A stretch of 64,000 nt of DNA from an uncultured Clostridia bacterium (GTDB lineage: Bacteria > Bacillota > Clostridia > TANB77 > CAG-508). The stretch lies in assembly GCA_934149005.1 (NCBI GenBank), contig CAKPDN010000004.1, positions 1 through 64,000 on the forward strand, read 5' to 3'. Below are positions 7,959 to 16,910 of the stretch, one piece after another. The position numbers and the translations under genes are program-made. Every line of letters begins with the position of its first letter. Positions within the stretch are counted from its first letter, which is position 1. The notes under the pieces are model-generated. The model ran no database searches. It was given only the letters and a program-made list of their open reading frames with translations, and was not told where the DNA came from.

Positions 7959-8828
7959 CTATTTTTCCATTCCTTCATTTGATTCTGGCATATTACGTAA
8001 TTGTGTTTTAAAAAATATTTTTCCAGCTTTACTCTTTTTAATATTATCACAAACTTCTAATGCTGCATCTAACATTTTTTGCAACCTCATATTTTTAGCT
8101 ATTAATTCTCCATTTTCTTTTTTTAATATTTGATTTGCATCTTGTAATTCGTGTATTAATTCTTCTTGTATTTCAATCCTTGTTGCTGTTTCTACTATTT
8201 TTTGTTCTGGTGTATTTTTTTCACTAGCAAAATCAATTTTTTCCTTTTCTTCAATCTCATTATTAAGATTATTTTCTTGCCCCATTTTTTCTTTTTGTTC
8301 AAACCATTCTTTTGTTATAGGATATTCTCTGGTTAAATAAGCTTTATTTTGTTCCCATCCAAAAGTTGGTGTTGCCCCTATTTTCAATATAGTATAATTA
8401 GAATAATTTAAAATTGCATCTCCAGAATCTTGTACATAATTTTTATCAATTGTTGCTGTCCCTTCATTATGAGATTCTACTAATAATTGTCTGTTATCTT
8501 GTCTAGCTACAGATATACTATAATACAAATCATTACCTGCCGAAAATTCAGAATCCATTCCATATTTATCAATTAATACTGAAGCAGGATCACCAGATTG
8601 TTCAGTATAAGTAAGTAATATTTCATCTGTATCCAATTCTTTGAAGTTATAATTTCCTACATGTACATTTTTCTTATCATCTGAAATTGTTACATAAGTC
8701 ATTAGATCTTTAATATCTTTAGTTTCTTTTAATATTGGATATATCCTTTCCATTACAGCTGGTTTTCCTAGTAATTTTTCAGATATTCCTAAAACATTTA
8801 ATACTTGTTTTATTTTTTCTTTTTCCAT
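7959..8828 (-). CDS. hypothetical protein with C-terminal coiled coil
   Basis: A 289-residue soluble protein that I do not recognise. Residues 1-60 are a small helical domain. Residues 60-170 look like a beta-rich domain with repeated Tyr/Asn/Gly turns. About 205-265 form a Glu/Lys-rich coiled coil containing long heptad-like runs of Leu and Ile. There is no signal peptide or membrane segment. It lies alone between two copies of the R repeat and is oriented against them. An XRE regulator or toxin partner is not visible nearby, so a role in the adjacent small-peptide module is only a possibility. Confidence 0.65.
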   Translation of the reverse strand: MEKEKIKQVLNVLGISEKLLGKPAVMERIYPILKETKDIKDLMTYVTISDDKKNVHVGNYNFKELDTDEILLTYTEQSGDPASVLIDKYGMDSEFSAGNDLYYSISVARQDNRQLLVESHNEGTATIDKNYVQDSGDAILNYSNYTILKIGATPTFGWEQNKAYLTREYPITKEWFEQKEKMGQENNLNNEIEEKEKIDFASEKNTPEQKIVETATRIEIQEELIHELQDANQILKKENGELIAKNMRLQKMLDAALEVCDNIKKSKAGKIFFKTQLRNMPESNEGMEK

Positions 8829-8892
8829 TTATATTACTTCCTTTCTGATTTTTGAGTATTATATCAAATTTTTATAGAAATGTCAATGAATT

Positions 8893-8985
8893 ATGTAAAT
8901 TTAGTATGTTTACTTGTTTTTTAAAAAAAAAATGTTGTAATATAATTATCGTAGAAAATGAGATAAAAGCAAATGTGAATGTTAC
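8893..8985 (+). promoter_or_regulatory. promoter-like repeat copy 3 (R3), upstream of guaD
   Basis: A third copy of the module: ATGTTTACTTGTTTTTTA, then TGTTGTAATATAATTATCG, then AAATGAGATAAAAGC and TGTTAC. The TATAAT box is about 80 bases before the guaD start, so this copy may have supplied guaD with its promoter. Confidence 0.5.
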
Positions 8986-9023
8986 ATTATTTTCTGTTAC
9001 TATATTTTAGGAGGAAAACCAAA

Positions 9024-9510
9024 ATGACTGAAAAAGAAATAGATAAAATTGCAATGAAACAAGCAATAGAAGAATCAAGAATAAACTTTGAAAACAAATT
9101 TAAAGAAGGAGGACCATTTGGGGCAGTAATAGTAAAAAATGGAGAAATTATTAGTACAGCACATAACACTGTTTTAGCATCAAAAGATGCAACAGCACAT
9201 GCTGAAATAAATGCAATTAGAAAAGCATCAAAAAAATTAAACACACATGACTTATCACGGATGCATATTATATACAAGTGCTGAGCCATGTCCAATGTGT
9301 TTATCAGCAATTATATGGGCAAACATAAAAGAAGTTTATTACGCAAACACTAAAGAAGAGGCAGATAATATTGGATTTAGAGATGATATGATTTATGAAT
9401 ATATAAAAGGAAACAATAAAGAAACAATAAATTTACACCATACCAAAAACAAAGAAGCATTAGAAATATTTAAAAAATTCAAAGAAATGGAAGAAAAAAA
9501 TATATACTAA
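9024..9510 (+). CDS. guaD: guanine deaminase, split by a +1 frame break at CGG
   Basis: The restored product is about 161 residues, the usual length of the cytidine-deaminase-fold guanine deaminases that convert guanine to xanthine. The first part (9024-9257) carries GGPFGAVIV and the zinc/catalytic HAE motif ([11 protein letters not shown]). The second part (9259-9510) carries PCPMC with the other zinc ligands, then [15 protein letters not shown]. The two are joined only if the C at 9258 is skipped: TCA CGG ATG must be read TCA, GGA, TGC, giving the expected [16 protein letters not shown]. The zero frame stops seven codons later (TGA, 9282-9284). The active site spans the break, so the gene is useless without it. 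AGGAGG precedes the ATG at 9024. It is either a pseudogene, a sequence error, or a +1 frameshift gene; the recurrence in four other genes favours the last. Confidence 0.85.
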
Positions 9511-9528
9511 TAAAAATAAGGTGAAAAC

Positions 9529-10254
9529 ATGAAAAAAACAAATATAGCAAAAATCTTAAAATTAATTGCACTAATAATTATAATAATAATATTAATAATA
9601 GCAACAATATATATGATGCCAATAATAAAAGAAACAAACACACCAGATGGTCAAATAGCATTTAAAGAAAAGATTCAGAAATCTGGACTTTTAGGAGTAT
9701 TTATATTATTTGGACTGGAATTAGCACAAGTTGTATTAGCAATTTTACCAGGAGAACCAATAGAAATATTAGCAGGAATATGTTATGGACCAGTATATGG
9801 GACTATATTTTTAATGCTATCAGTTTTTATAGTAACATGCCTAATATATTTCTTTGTGAAAAAAATTGGAAGAGATTTTATATATGAATTTTTCCCAAAA
9901 GAAAAAGTCAATAAATTAGAAAATAGTAATTTATTTAAAGATGAAAGAAAAATAGAATTAATAATGATAATTTTATTTTTAATACCAGGAACACCAAAAG
10001 ATTTATTAGTATATATTGGAGCATTATTACCAATAAAAACATCAAGATTTTTAGCAATATCAACATTATTAAGATTTCCATCAATTATATCATCAACAAT
10101 GCTAGGAGATAGAATATTAGAAGGAAAATGGAAAATTGGAATAATATTATATGTAATAACATTTGTAATAACATTTATAGTAGTATTTATAGTAAATAAA
10201 TTAGACAAAAATAAAGTGACAGAAGATGTAATAAAATCAATAAAAAATATGTAA
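9529..10254 (+). CDS. VTT/DedA-family membrane protein (TVP38/TMEM64-like)
   Basis: A 241-residue integral membrane protein with an N-terminal signal-anchor-like helix (about 10-32) and further membrane segments. The VTT-domain signature is visible: GEPIEILAGICYGPVYG (about 79-95) and a second re-entrant-type motif IPGTPKDLLVYIGAL. Members of this family (YdjX, YtxB, TVP38) are proposed lipid scramblases or transporters in the inner membrane. The gene starts 18 bases after guaD on the same strand and may share its transcript. Confidence 0.85.
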   Translation: MKKTNIAKILKLIALIIIIIILIIATIYMMPIIKETNTPDGQIAFKEKIQKSGLLGVFILFGLELAQVVLAILPGEPIEILAGICYGPVYGTIFLMLSVFIVTCLIYFFVKKIGRDFIYEFFPKEKVNKLENSNLFKDERKIELIMIILFLIPGTPKDLLVYIGALLPIKTSRFLAISTLLRFPSIISSTMLGDRILEGKWKIGIILYVITFVITFIVVFIVNKLDKNKVTEDVIKSIKNM

Positions 10255-10277
10255 TGTCCAAGATAGGACATTTTTTT
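10254..10277 (+). terminator. terminator after the VTT gene
   Basis: ATGTCC (10254-10259) pairs with GGACAT (10266-10271) and is followed by seven T. The stem begins at the last base of the stop codon. Confidence 0.75.
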
Positions 10278-10335
10278 GTATAACCTTGAAAAATATGGAA
10301 AAAATATAATAAATACATATTCTAAGGAGGTACAA

Positions 10336-10677
10336 ATGGAAACAAGTAAATTAAAAAACATGGTAGTTTTAAAAAATTTACCATCAAATATTGTAGATGA
10401 GGCGATAATTGTATTAAAAACCAATAAGAAAGTTAAAAAACTTCAGAAAATAGAAAAAAATAAAAACTTGGCAAGCAATGAAAACAATAAAAAAGATAAA
10501 GATTATATATTAAGAGAAGCGGAGATGATTATAAGTAATTACATTTCTAAAATTGAAAATAATGAAAATAAAAATTTTTTTAACAAAGAAAATAATAAAA
10601 AATATAATAAATTAAAAAAATATGCAATAGCAATAACAATAATGAGTGTATTGCAAGCAATAGTAATAATATTTTAG
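10336..10677 (+). CDS. hypothetical tail-anchored protein
   Basis: A 113-residue protein of unknown function. It is Lys/Asn-rich and helical for about 90 residues and ends with one hydrophobic helix (AIAITIMSVLQAIVIIF), so it is probably anchored in the membrane by its C-terminus with the bulk in the cytosol. AAGGAGG seven bases before the ATG at 10336 decides the start. It is flanked on both sides by terminators and so forms a single-gene unit. Confidence 0.65.
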   Translation: METSKLKNMVVLKNLPSNIVDEAIIVLKTNKKVKKLQKIEKNKNLASNENNKKDKDYILREAEMIISNYISKIENNENKNFFNKENNKKYNKLKKYAIAITIMSVLQAIVIIF

Positions 10678-10679
10678 AG

Positions 10680-10714
10680 TTGTCAAAAAGGTTTCGTCCT
10701 ATTGACAATTTTTT
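10680..10714 (+). terminator. intrinsic terminator
   Basis: TTGTCAA (10680-10686) pairs with TTGACAA (10702-10708), with an inner AGG/CCT, followed by a run of T. Confidence 0.75.
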
Positions 10715-10779
10715 AATTCATAAAATAAAAACAAACCTCATATAGTTTATAAAGAAAAAGCAAACAAAGAGGTGAAAAA

Positions 10780-11682
10780 ATGGAAAGGACAATGTCTGTA
10801 GAAGAAAAAATAAAAAGAGCAGAAGAAATATATGCAAGAAGGCAAGAAGGAACACAAAGAAAAACAGCCAAAGTCACAGTGAATAACGACAACAAAAAAG
10901 ATGTGAAACTATTAAAAAAAATGATAATACAAATTGTAATCAGTTTATTGATATATTTAATAATATATATAATTCAAAATAACAATTATATATTTTCAGA
11001 GGACTTTTTAAAAAAAGCAAATGAAATATTAGCATATGATATTAATTTTACCCAAATGTATGAAAATATAAAACAAAATATAGAACAAGGCATAAATAAA
11101 TTTAAAGAAAATAACAAAGGAATAACAGAAAACACTATAGAAAATTCAATAGGAGGTGCAGAAGAAAATATAACAAATAAGACAAGTCAAGAACAAGATT
11201 CAACTACAATAGAAAATAATGAGAAAACCACAGAAGAAAATACAGAAACAACACAATTGTCACAAGAAGAACAAGATATAGGAAATATAAAGGCAACCAC
11301 TACATTTATAAAACCAGTATCAGGGACAATAAGTTCAAGATTTGGACAAAGAGAACCAACAACAAGTACAGTACCAAAAAATCATACAGGAGTAGATATA
11401 GCAACAAATATGGGAACGAAAATAATTTCAGCAACAAACGGAGAAGTGGTACTAGCCTCAGAAGAAGGAGATTATGGAAAACATTTAAAAATACAAATAG
11501 GAGAAGTAAGCATCATTTATGCACATTGTAATAGTTTATATGTAAAACAAGGAGAACAAGTAAAACAAGGACAAGAAATAGCAGAAGTTGGAACAACAGG
11601 AAATTCAACAGGGCCACATTTACATTTTGAAATAAGAATTTCAGAAAGAACAATAAATCCTGAAAAAATTTTAGAATTATAA
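10780..11682 (+). CDS. spoIVFA: SpoIVFA-like M23 (LytM) domain membrane protein
   Basis: A 300-residue protein with a short basic cytosolic N-terminus, one membrane helix (about 49-67), a Glu/Thr-rich linker (about 110-170), and a C-terminal M23 domain (about 175-300). HTGVDIA, YAHCNSL and GPHLHFEI supply the HxxxD, HxH-type zinc motifs. The next gene encodes an M50 intramembrane protease of SpoIVFB type. In Bacillus, SpoIVFA (also LytM-fold) holds and inhibits SpoIVFB in the forespore membrane, and the pair lies just after minCD; here minD-minE lie 2.7 kb downstream. That gene order is the main reason for the name. A SpoIIQ-like or endopeptidase role is the alternative. Confidence 0.7.
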   Translation: MERTMSVEEKIKRAEEIYARRQEGTQRKTAKVTVNNDNKKDVKLLKKMIIQIVISLLIYLIIYIIQNNNYIFSEDFLKKANEILAYDINFTQMYENIKQNIEQGINKFKENNKGITENTIENSIGGAEENITNKTSQEQDSTTIENNEKTTEENTETTQLSQEEQDIGNIKATTTFIKPVSGTISSRFGQREPTTSTVPKNHTGVDIATNMGTKIISATNGEVVLASEEGDYGKHLKIQIGEVSIIYAHCNSLYVKQGEQVKQGQEIAEVGTTGNSTGPHLHFEIRISERTINPEKILEL

Positions 11683-11731
11683 AAGGTTTATAGGTGTACC
11701 AAAAACCTAAATATAAAGAAGGAAAACAAAT

Positions 11732-12388
11732 ATGAGATTTAGAATAGACCTAAAAATATTCATTTTTCTAATAATATTTTATATTACAAAACAAATTCAA
11801 ATTTATGCAGTGATAATGATTTTCGCAATAATTCATGAAATAGGACATCTATTAGCAGGACTTTTAGTGGGAATGAAACCAGAAAAAATAGAAATAATGC
11901 CATTTGGAGTATCCATATCATTTAAAATAAATGTACAAGATTATAATAGAAAAATAAAAAAAGGAAACATACTAGAGTTAAAAAAAATAATAGTAGCAGC
12001 TGCTGGTCCTATTACAAATTTTATAATAATTTTAATTACATACAATTTGAACATAGAAATAGTAAAAAGTCTTATAATAATTTATACAAATTTTCTAATC
12101 ATGATTTTTAATCTATTACCAATTTATCCACTTGATGGTGGAAGAATTTTAAAAGGAATTTTACATATTTATTTTGAAAGAAGAAAAACAGAAAAATATA
12201 TTAATAGTATTTCAAAAATAACGGTAATAATCATTACTACAATTTCGAGTATTCTAATATTATATGTACAAAACATATCAATTATTTTAATAGATATATA
12301 CTTATGGTATCTAGTAATAAAACAAGATTTAAAATATAAAAAGAGAGAAGAGATTTATAAAAAAATACTTGAAAATAGAACAATTTAA
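11732..12388 (+). CDS. spoIVFB: SpoIVFB-like site-2 (M50) intramembrane metalloprotease
   Basis: The 218-residue membrane protein carries the zinc motif HEIGH (in AIIHEIGHLLAGLLVG, about residues 36-40) and the distal ligand motif YPLDGGRIL (about 132-140), both inside hydrophobic segments. It has no PDZ or CBS domain, like Bacillus SpoIVFB, which processes pro-sigma-K in the mother cell. It starts 49 bases after the LytM-domain gene on the same strand. The family call (M50) is very safe; the sporulation role is inferred from neighbours. Confidence 0.8.
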   Translation: MRFRIDLKIFIFLIIFYITKQIQIYAVIMIFAIIHEIGHLLAGLLVGMKPEKIEIMPFGVSISFKINVQDYNRKIKKGNILELKKIIVAAAGPITNFIIILITYNLNIEIVKSLIIIYTNFLIMIFNLLPIYPLDGGRILKGILHIYFERRKTEKYINSISKITVIIITTISSILILYVQNISIILIDIYLWYLVIKQDLKYKKREEIYKKILENRTI

Positions 12389-12441
12389 TAGTAAACTATA
12401 TTTGTAAATTACATAATGAACAAATGAAGGGAGAACTAAAG

Positions 12442-14154
12442 ATGAAATGCAAAATAAAACAAGAAAAAGGTGTAACAATGGTTGCATTAGTAATAACAGT
12501 AATAATTCTATTGATAATAACAAATATATTAATATATAATGCTAAAGATAGTATTCATATAAAGGCATTAACAAACTTATATAATGATATTGACCTATTA
12601 AAAGAAAAGGTTTCAGAATATTATAATGAATATGGAAAAATTCCAGCAAAAATAAAATATACAAATACAAATCAATTATCAAGTGTATTAAGTACCAAAA
12701 ATGATACAGGAGATTTCTATGTCATTGATTTAGAAGCAATGGAAGGAATAACATTAAATTACGGAAAAGATTACGAAAAAATAAAAAATGATACAGAAAA
12801 TAGCAATAATTATACAGATGTCTATATAATAAACGAAAATAGTCATAACATTTTTTATGCACAAGGGATAAGTGTACAAGAAAATAATGAAATAAAAACA
12901 TATTATACAGATTATGTAAAAGCTGATGAGACAACAGTAGATTTAAGATATATAGAAGGAATATTAATACCAGAAGGATATTACTATATAGGAAAAACAA
13001 CAGACAGTAGTGGAAATGAAAGTATAGTTATATCTCAAAAAATAGATGAAGAAATAAATAATATAAGTCAAAATCAATACATATGGCAAAAACAAATATC
13101 AGATTTAGAAAAATTACCAGATTCAATAAAATTAACGGAAAACCAGAATGAAGATGAATTTTTCAAGAGTACAAAACACTATAAAGGGTATTTCAAAAAT
13201 AAAAATAAAACATTAGATATAGATGTAATATATCTTTCAATAAAAGAAGATAAATGGTCAGAAAAATACACAAAAAATAGTAAATATGTAGATAAAAATG
13301 GAGATGTAGCATATATACCAAAAGGATTTAGAGTGAGCTTAGCAGAAGGAACAAATGAAATAAGGAACGGACTAGTTATAACAGATGAAATTGATGAAGA
13401 TGGAAAAAGTACTGGAAATGAATTTGTATGGATACCAGTATATTATTTTGAAGAATTCACAAGAGAAGATTTTGGAACAACTGCAATAGATAATAGTAAT
13501 TTTATAACAACAGAACAAACAGAAGAAAAATATTATGAGCCAGCTGGAGATGGCCAAAAAATAGATGAAAAAGCAAGTGAAAACATAAAAGAAGTGCAAG
13601 CTATGTATAAAAGTGTAAAAGATTATAAGGGATTTTACATAGGTAGATTTGAAACAGGCACAGACACAGATGTTGCAAGAACAAGTGATTCAGGAATAAA
13701 TGAAACACCAGTTATAAAGAAAAATAAATACATATACAATTATATATCATGGGGAAAAAACACAAATGATGAAACAGGAGGAGCAGTAGAAAAAGCTAGA
13801 AGTATGTATGAAAATAGTACATTATGTTATGGTGTGCAATGGGATGCAGTATTAAGATGGATAAATAAAGATAATTCAATAAATTACATTCTAAAAGATA
13901 GTATTGAAAAAGGAAATTATGATACAAATGGAAATTTAATAAAATCAGGAAATAATGAAAATTATCAAATAAAAAATATATATGACTTAGCCGGGAATGT
14001 ATCAGAATGGACTATGGAAAGCTATGGAACAACAGAGAGAGTGACAAGAGGAGGAAAAAGTGGAGGAACAGATAACATAACATATAGAGAATCAAATGCA
14101 GTCGACACTAAATCAGGATTATGTGGATTTAGAGTTACATTATATATAAAATAG
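12442..14154 (+). CDS. pilin-like leader protein with C-terminal FGE/sulfatase-modifying-like domain
   Basis: The 570-residue protein begins with a type IV prepilin-like leader: a short basic segment, KGVTMVALVITVIILLI, then a helical stalk. The G before V/T followed by a long hydrophobic run resembles a prepilin peptidase site, but the fifth residue after it is not Glu. After a Thr/Asn-rich central part, the C-terminal third shows a formylglycine-generating-enzyme fold: EFVWIPV, YDLAGNVSEWT, TRGGKSGG, and ending in GFRVTLY. FGE-fold domains in surface proteins often act as binding modules rather than enzymes. GGGAG upstream supports the ATG at 12442 over one at 12424. It is probably surface-exposed. 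A second protein with the same leader is at 18373. Confidence 0.7.
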   Translation: MKCKIKQEKGVTMVALVITVIILLIITNILIYNAKDSIHIKALTNLYNDIDLLKEKVSEYYNEYGKIPAKIKYTNTNQLSSVLSTKNDTGDFYVIDLEAMEGITLNYGKDYEKIKNDTENSNNYTDVYIINENSHNIFYAQGISVQENNEIKTYYTDYVKADETTVDLRYIEGILIPEGYYYIGKTTDSSGNESIVISQKIDEEINNISQNQYIWQKQISDLEKLPDSIKLTENQNEDEFFKSTKHYKGYFKNKNKTLDIDVIYLSIKEDKWSEKYTKNSKYVDKNGDVAYIPKGFRVSLAEGTNEIRNGLVITDEIDEDGKSTGNEFVWIPVYYFEEFTREDFGTTAIDNSNFITTEQTEEKYYEPAGDGQKIDEKASENIKEVQAMYKSVKDYKGFYIGRFETGTDTDVARTSDSGINETPVIKKNKYIYNYISWGKNTNDETGGAVEKARSMYENSTLCYGVQWDAVLRWINKDNSINYILKDSIEKGNYDTNGNLIKSGNNENYQIKNIYDLAGNVSEWTMESYGTTERVTRGGKSGGTDNITYRESNAVDTKSGLCGFRVTLYIK

Positions 14155-14400
14155 AGATTTGTAATTATAATGTTACAATTCAGTAAGAAAATATAATAAT
14201 ATATCAACTTTATAGTGATTAGAATTTATATCTTGCTGAACAGCAATATTATAACTACAAATCCATTTTTAATTTAAGCAAATCAATTGACTTTTTAAGC
14301 TTTTCGTTGTATTATATATACATAAAAATCTAAAGAAGAGAAGTTTTAAAAATAATAATTTTATAAACCAGGATTCATTTAGAAAGGAAAGAGGAAGGTT

Positions 14401-15192
14401 ATGGGAGAAGTAATAGTTATAACATCAGGAAAAGGTGGAGTAGGAAAAACAACAACAACAGCAAATTTAGGTTCAAGCTTAGCAGTAGAAGGAAAAAAAG
14501 TATGTTTAATAGATACTGATATAGGATTAAGAAACTTAGATGTTGTAATGGGACTAGAAAATAGAATAGTATATGACATAGTAGATGTTGTAGAAGAAAA
14601 ATGTAAACTAAGACAAGCTCTAATAAAAGATAAAAGATTTAAAGAATTATACCTACTACCAGCAGCCCAAACAAGAGATAAAAGTGCAGTAAATGAAGAA
14701 CAAATGAAAGAATTAGTAGAAAAGCTAAAAGAAGAATTTGACTATATACTTATAGATTGCCCAGCAGGAATAGAACAAGGTTTTAAAAATGCTATTGCAG
14801 GAGCAGATAGAGCAATAGTTGTAACAACAGCAGAAATATCAGCAATAAGAGATGCAGATAGAATAATAGGACTATTAGAATCATCAGAAATAAAAAATCC
14901 AGAATTAGTAATAAATAGAATAAGACCTAATATGGTAAGAAAAGGCGAAATGATGGATGTTGATGATATAGTAGATTTATTATCAATAGACTTAATAGGG
15001 GTAGTACCAGATGATGAATACATAATAACACAAACAAATAAAGGAGAACCAGTAATACAAAATAAAAAAGCACCATCAGGAAAAGCATATATAGAAATAG
15101 CCAAAAGAGTTTTAGGAGAGAAAATAGAAATAACAATACCTGGTAGAGAAAAAGGCTTTTGGGCAAAAATAAAAAGATTATTCAAAAAATAA
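14401..15192 (+). CDS. minD: septum-site determining ATPase MinD
   Basis: A 263-residue ParA/MinD ATPase. The deviant Walker A SGKGGVGKTTT (about residues 9-19), switch DTDIGLRNLDVVMGL, and DCPAGIE are all present, and the C-terminus ends in an amphipathic membrane-targeting helix (FWAKIKRLFKK). MinD binds the membrane as an ATP dimer and recruits MinE. AAGGAAAG precedes the ATG. No minC is found in this window, although MinC is the actual FtsZ inhibitor in other bacteria. Confidence 0.97.
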   Translation: MGEVIVITSGKGGVGKTTTTANLGSSLAVEGKKVCLIDTDIGLRNLDVVMGLENRIVYDIVDVVEEKCKLRQALIKDKRFKELYLLPAAQTRDKSAVNEEQMKELVEKLKEEFDYILIDCPAGIEQGFKNAIAGADRAIVVTTAEISAIRDADRIIGLLESSEIKNPELVINRIRPNMVRKGEMMDVDDIVDLLSIDLIGVVPDDEYIITQTNKGEPVIQNKKAPSGKAYIEIAKRVLGEKIEITIPGREKGFWAKIKRLFKK

Positions 15193-15226
15193 AAATAGCA
15201 ATTAACAAGTGGAGGGATAGGAAATA

Positions 15227-15763
15227 ATGTTTGAAAATATAATAAACTTCTTTAAAAGTATAGGCAAAAAAGAAGATAAAAAACAGGCACAAGAAAATTC
15301 AAAAGATGCAGCAAAAGAAAGATTACATTTGGTATTAATGCAAGATAGAGCCAATGTATCAGCTGACTTTTTAGAACTTATGAAACAAGAAATAATAGAT
15401 GTAATAAAAAAATATATAGAAATTGATGAGAAAGAAATTGATGTAAGATTGACAAATAAGGAAAATGAAGATGGTACAAATGGAGCACCGGCTTTATATG
15501 CTAATATTCCTATTCTTAATATAAAAAATGATGCAAGAAAAATAAGCAAAGATGACATAGAAGAAAAGCAACAGGAAAAAACGGAAGATAAAACAGAAGA
15601 AAAAGCAGAAGACAACGAAGAAAAAAAAGATGAAATAGTTGAAGAGTCAAATAAAGAAATAGAAAACAAAGAAATAGAGGAACAAACAGAAGAAAAAGAT
15701 GCAGAAGATAAAAACAAAATCGAGCAAGAAGAAGTAAAAGAAAAAATTAAATCAGAAAATTAA
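15227..15763 (+). CDS. minE: MinE with a long acidic C-terminal extension
   Basis: Residues 1-100 match MinE: an N-terminal helix (FENIINFFKSIG), the anti-MinCD region AAKERLHLVLMQDRANVS, and the topological specificity domain ending in ANIPILN. MinE stimulates MinD ATPase and drives pole-to-pole oscillation. Family members are usually about 85-100 residues; this one is 178 because of a tail of about 80 residues made almost only of Glu, Lys, Asp and Gln, likely disordered or a single charged helix. It follows minD after 34 bases and shares its transcript. The tail is unexplained. Confidence 0.92.
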   Translation: MFENIINFFKSIGKKEDKKQAQENSKDAAKERLHLVLMQDRANVSADFLELMKQEIIDVIKKYIEIDEKEIDVRLTNKENEDGTNGAPALYANIPILNIKNDARKISKDDIEEKQQEKTEDKTEEKAEDNEEKKDEIVEESNKEIENKEIEEQTEEKDAEDKNKIEQEEVKEKIKSEN

Positions 15764-15783
15764 AAAAGAAAAAGAGTGATTTA

Positions 15784-16890
15784 ATGAGAAAAAGAGAATT
15801 AAAAAATATGGAATGGGGCTTGTTAATAGTTGCAATTATCTTAACAGCAATAGGATTAGTTGCACTATTTTCAGCAACTCAAGAAACAGAATATGATGAA
15901 TTTAAAAAACAAATAATATGGTTTGTAGTAAGTATAATAATGATGGTAATAGTTATGCTAATAAATTACGAAATGTTAGTAAAGCTGTCACCAATTTTTT
16001 ATGGAATATTTATTATACTACTAATAGCAGTACTATTCACAAAACCAATAAATGGTGCAACAAGTTGGTTTAACATAGGAGCATTTTCATTTCAACCATC
16101 TGAATTTGCAAAAATAGTAGTAATATTGTTTTTATCATTTATAATATCCAAGATACAAGAAAGATATGTAGAAGATATAAATCAACCAACAAAATTATTA
16201 ATAATATTTGGAGTAATAGCTCTTCCATTGTTATTAATAATAAAGCAACCAGATTATGGAACAGCAATGACATTTTGTGTGGCATTAGCAATGATGTTAT
16301 TTACAACAGGAATAGATAAAAAGTATATAATTGGTGCTATTTTAATAGTATGTATATCAATACCAATATTATATAATTTTATATTGCCAGAACATGCTAA
16401 AAAAAGAATAGACATATTTTTAAATCCTGAATCAGATCCGCGTGGAAGTGGATATAACATAATCCAATCAAAATTAGCAATAGGAGCAGGACAGCTAACA
16501 GGAATGGGATTATTAAAAGGAAATCAAACACAATTAGGGTATTTATATCCAAAAACTACAGATTTTATATACTCTGTAATTAGTGAAGAAATGGGATTTA
16601 TAGTGGGCGGAATAATTGTAGTATTATATGTATTTCTGGTGACAAAAGCATTATATATAGCCAAAACAGCAAAAGATAGTACAGGGGCAATAATTGCATC
16701 AGGAATAGCAGGAATATTTTTATTTCATATGGCAGAAAACATAGGAATGGTTATGGGACTGCTTCCAATAACAGGTGTACCATTACTATTCGTTAGCTAT
16801 GGTGGTAGTTCACTTATAACAAGTTATATATTAATAGGAATACTATTAAATATTAGTAGTAAAAGACAAAAAACAATATTTGTTAAATAA
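15784..16890 (+). CDS. rodA: SEDS-family peptidoglycan polymerase, RodA-like
   Basis: The 368-residue protein has about ten membrane helices and the SEDS signatures: FNIGAFSFQPSEFAK, KQPDYGTA, the large extracytoplasmic loop with PESDPRGSGYN and SEEMGF, and ITGVPLLFVSYGGSSL near the end. SEDS proteins polymerise lipid II glycan strands with a partner class B PBP. Position directly after minD-minE favours RodA (elongation) over FtsW; both share these motifs, so the choice is not certain. It starts 20 bases after minE in the same operon. Confidence 0.85.
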   Translation: MRKRELKNMEWGLLIVAIILTAIGLVALFSATQETEYDEFKKQIIWFVVSIIMMVIVMLINYEMLVKLSPIFYGIFIILLIAVLFTKPINGATSWFNIGAFSFQPSEFAKIVVILFLSFIISKIQERYVEDINQPTKLLIIFGVIALPLLLIIKQPDYGTAMTFCVALAMMLFTTGIDKKYIIGAILIVCISIPILYNFILPEHAKKRIDIFLNPESDPRGSGYNIIQSKLAIGAGQLTGMGLLKGNQTQLGYLYPKTTDFIYSVISEEMGFIVGGIIVVLYVFLVTKALYIAKTAKDSTGAIIASGIAGIFLFHMAENIGMVMGLLPITGVPLLFVSYGGSSLITSYILIGILLNISSKRQKTIFVK

Positions 16891-16910
16891 AAGAGGGACT
16901 AAGGGGGATT

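Noticed and set aside
7270..8985. LexA/SOS box in the R repeats (GTTCGCTTGTTT)
   Set aside because: The two half sites are in the same orientation rather than inverted, so they do not form a GAAC-N4-GTTC operator.
9783..10424. Long open frame on the minus strand across the VTT membrane gene
   Set aside because: It is a mirror of a strongly supported plus-strand gene in AT-rich DNA, with no ribosome binding site and no recognisable domain.
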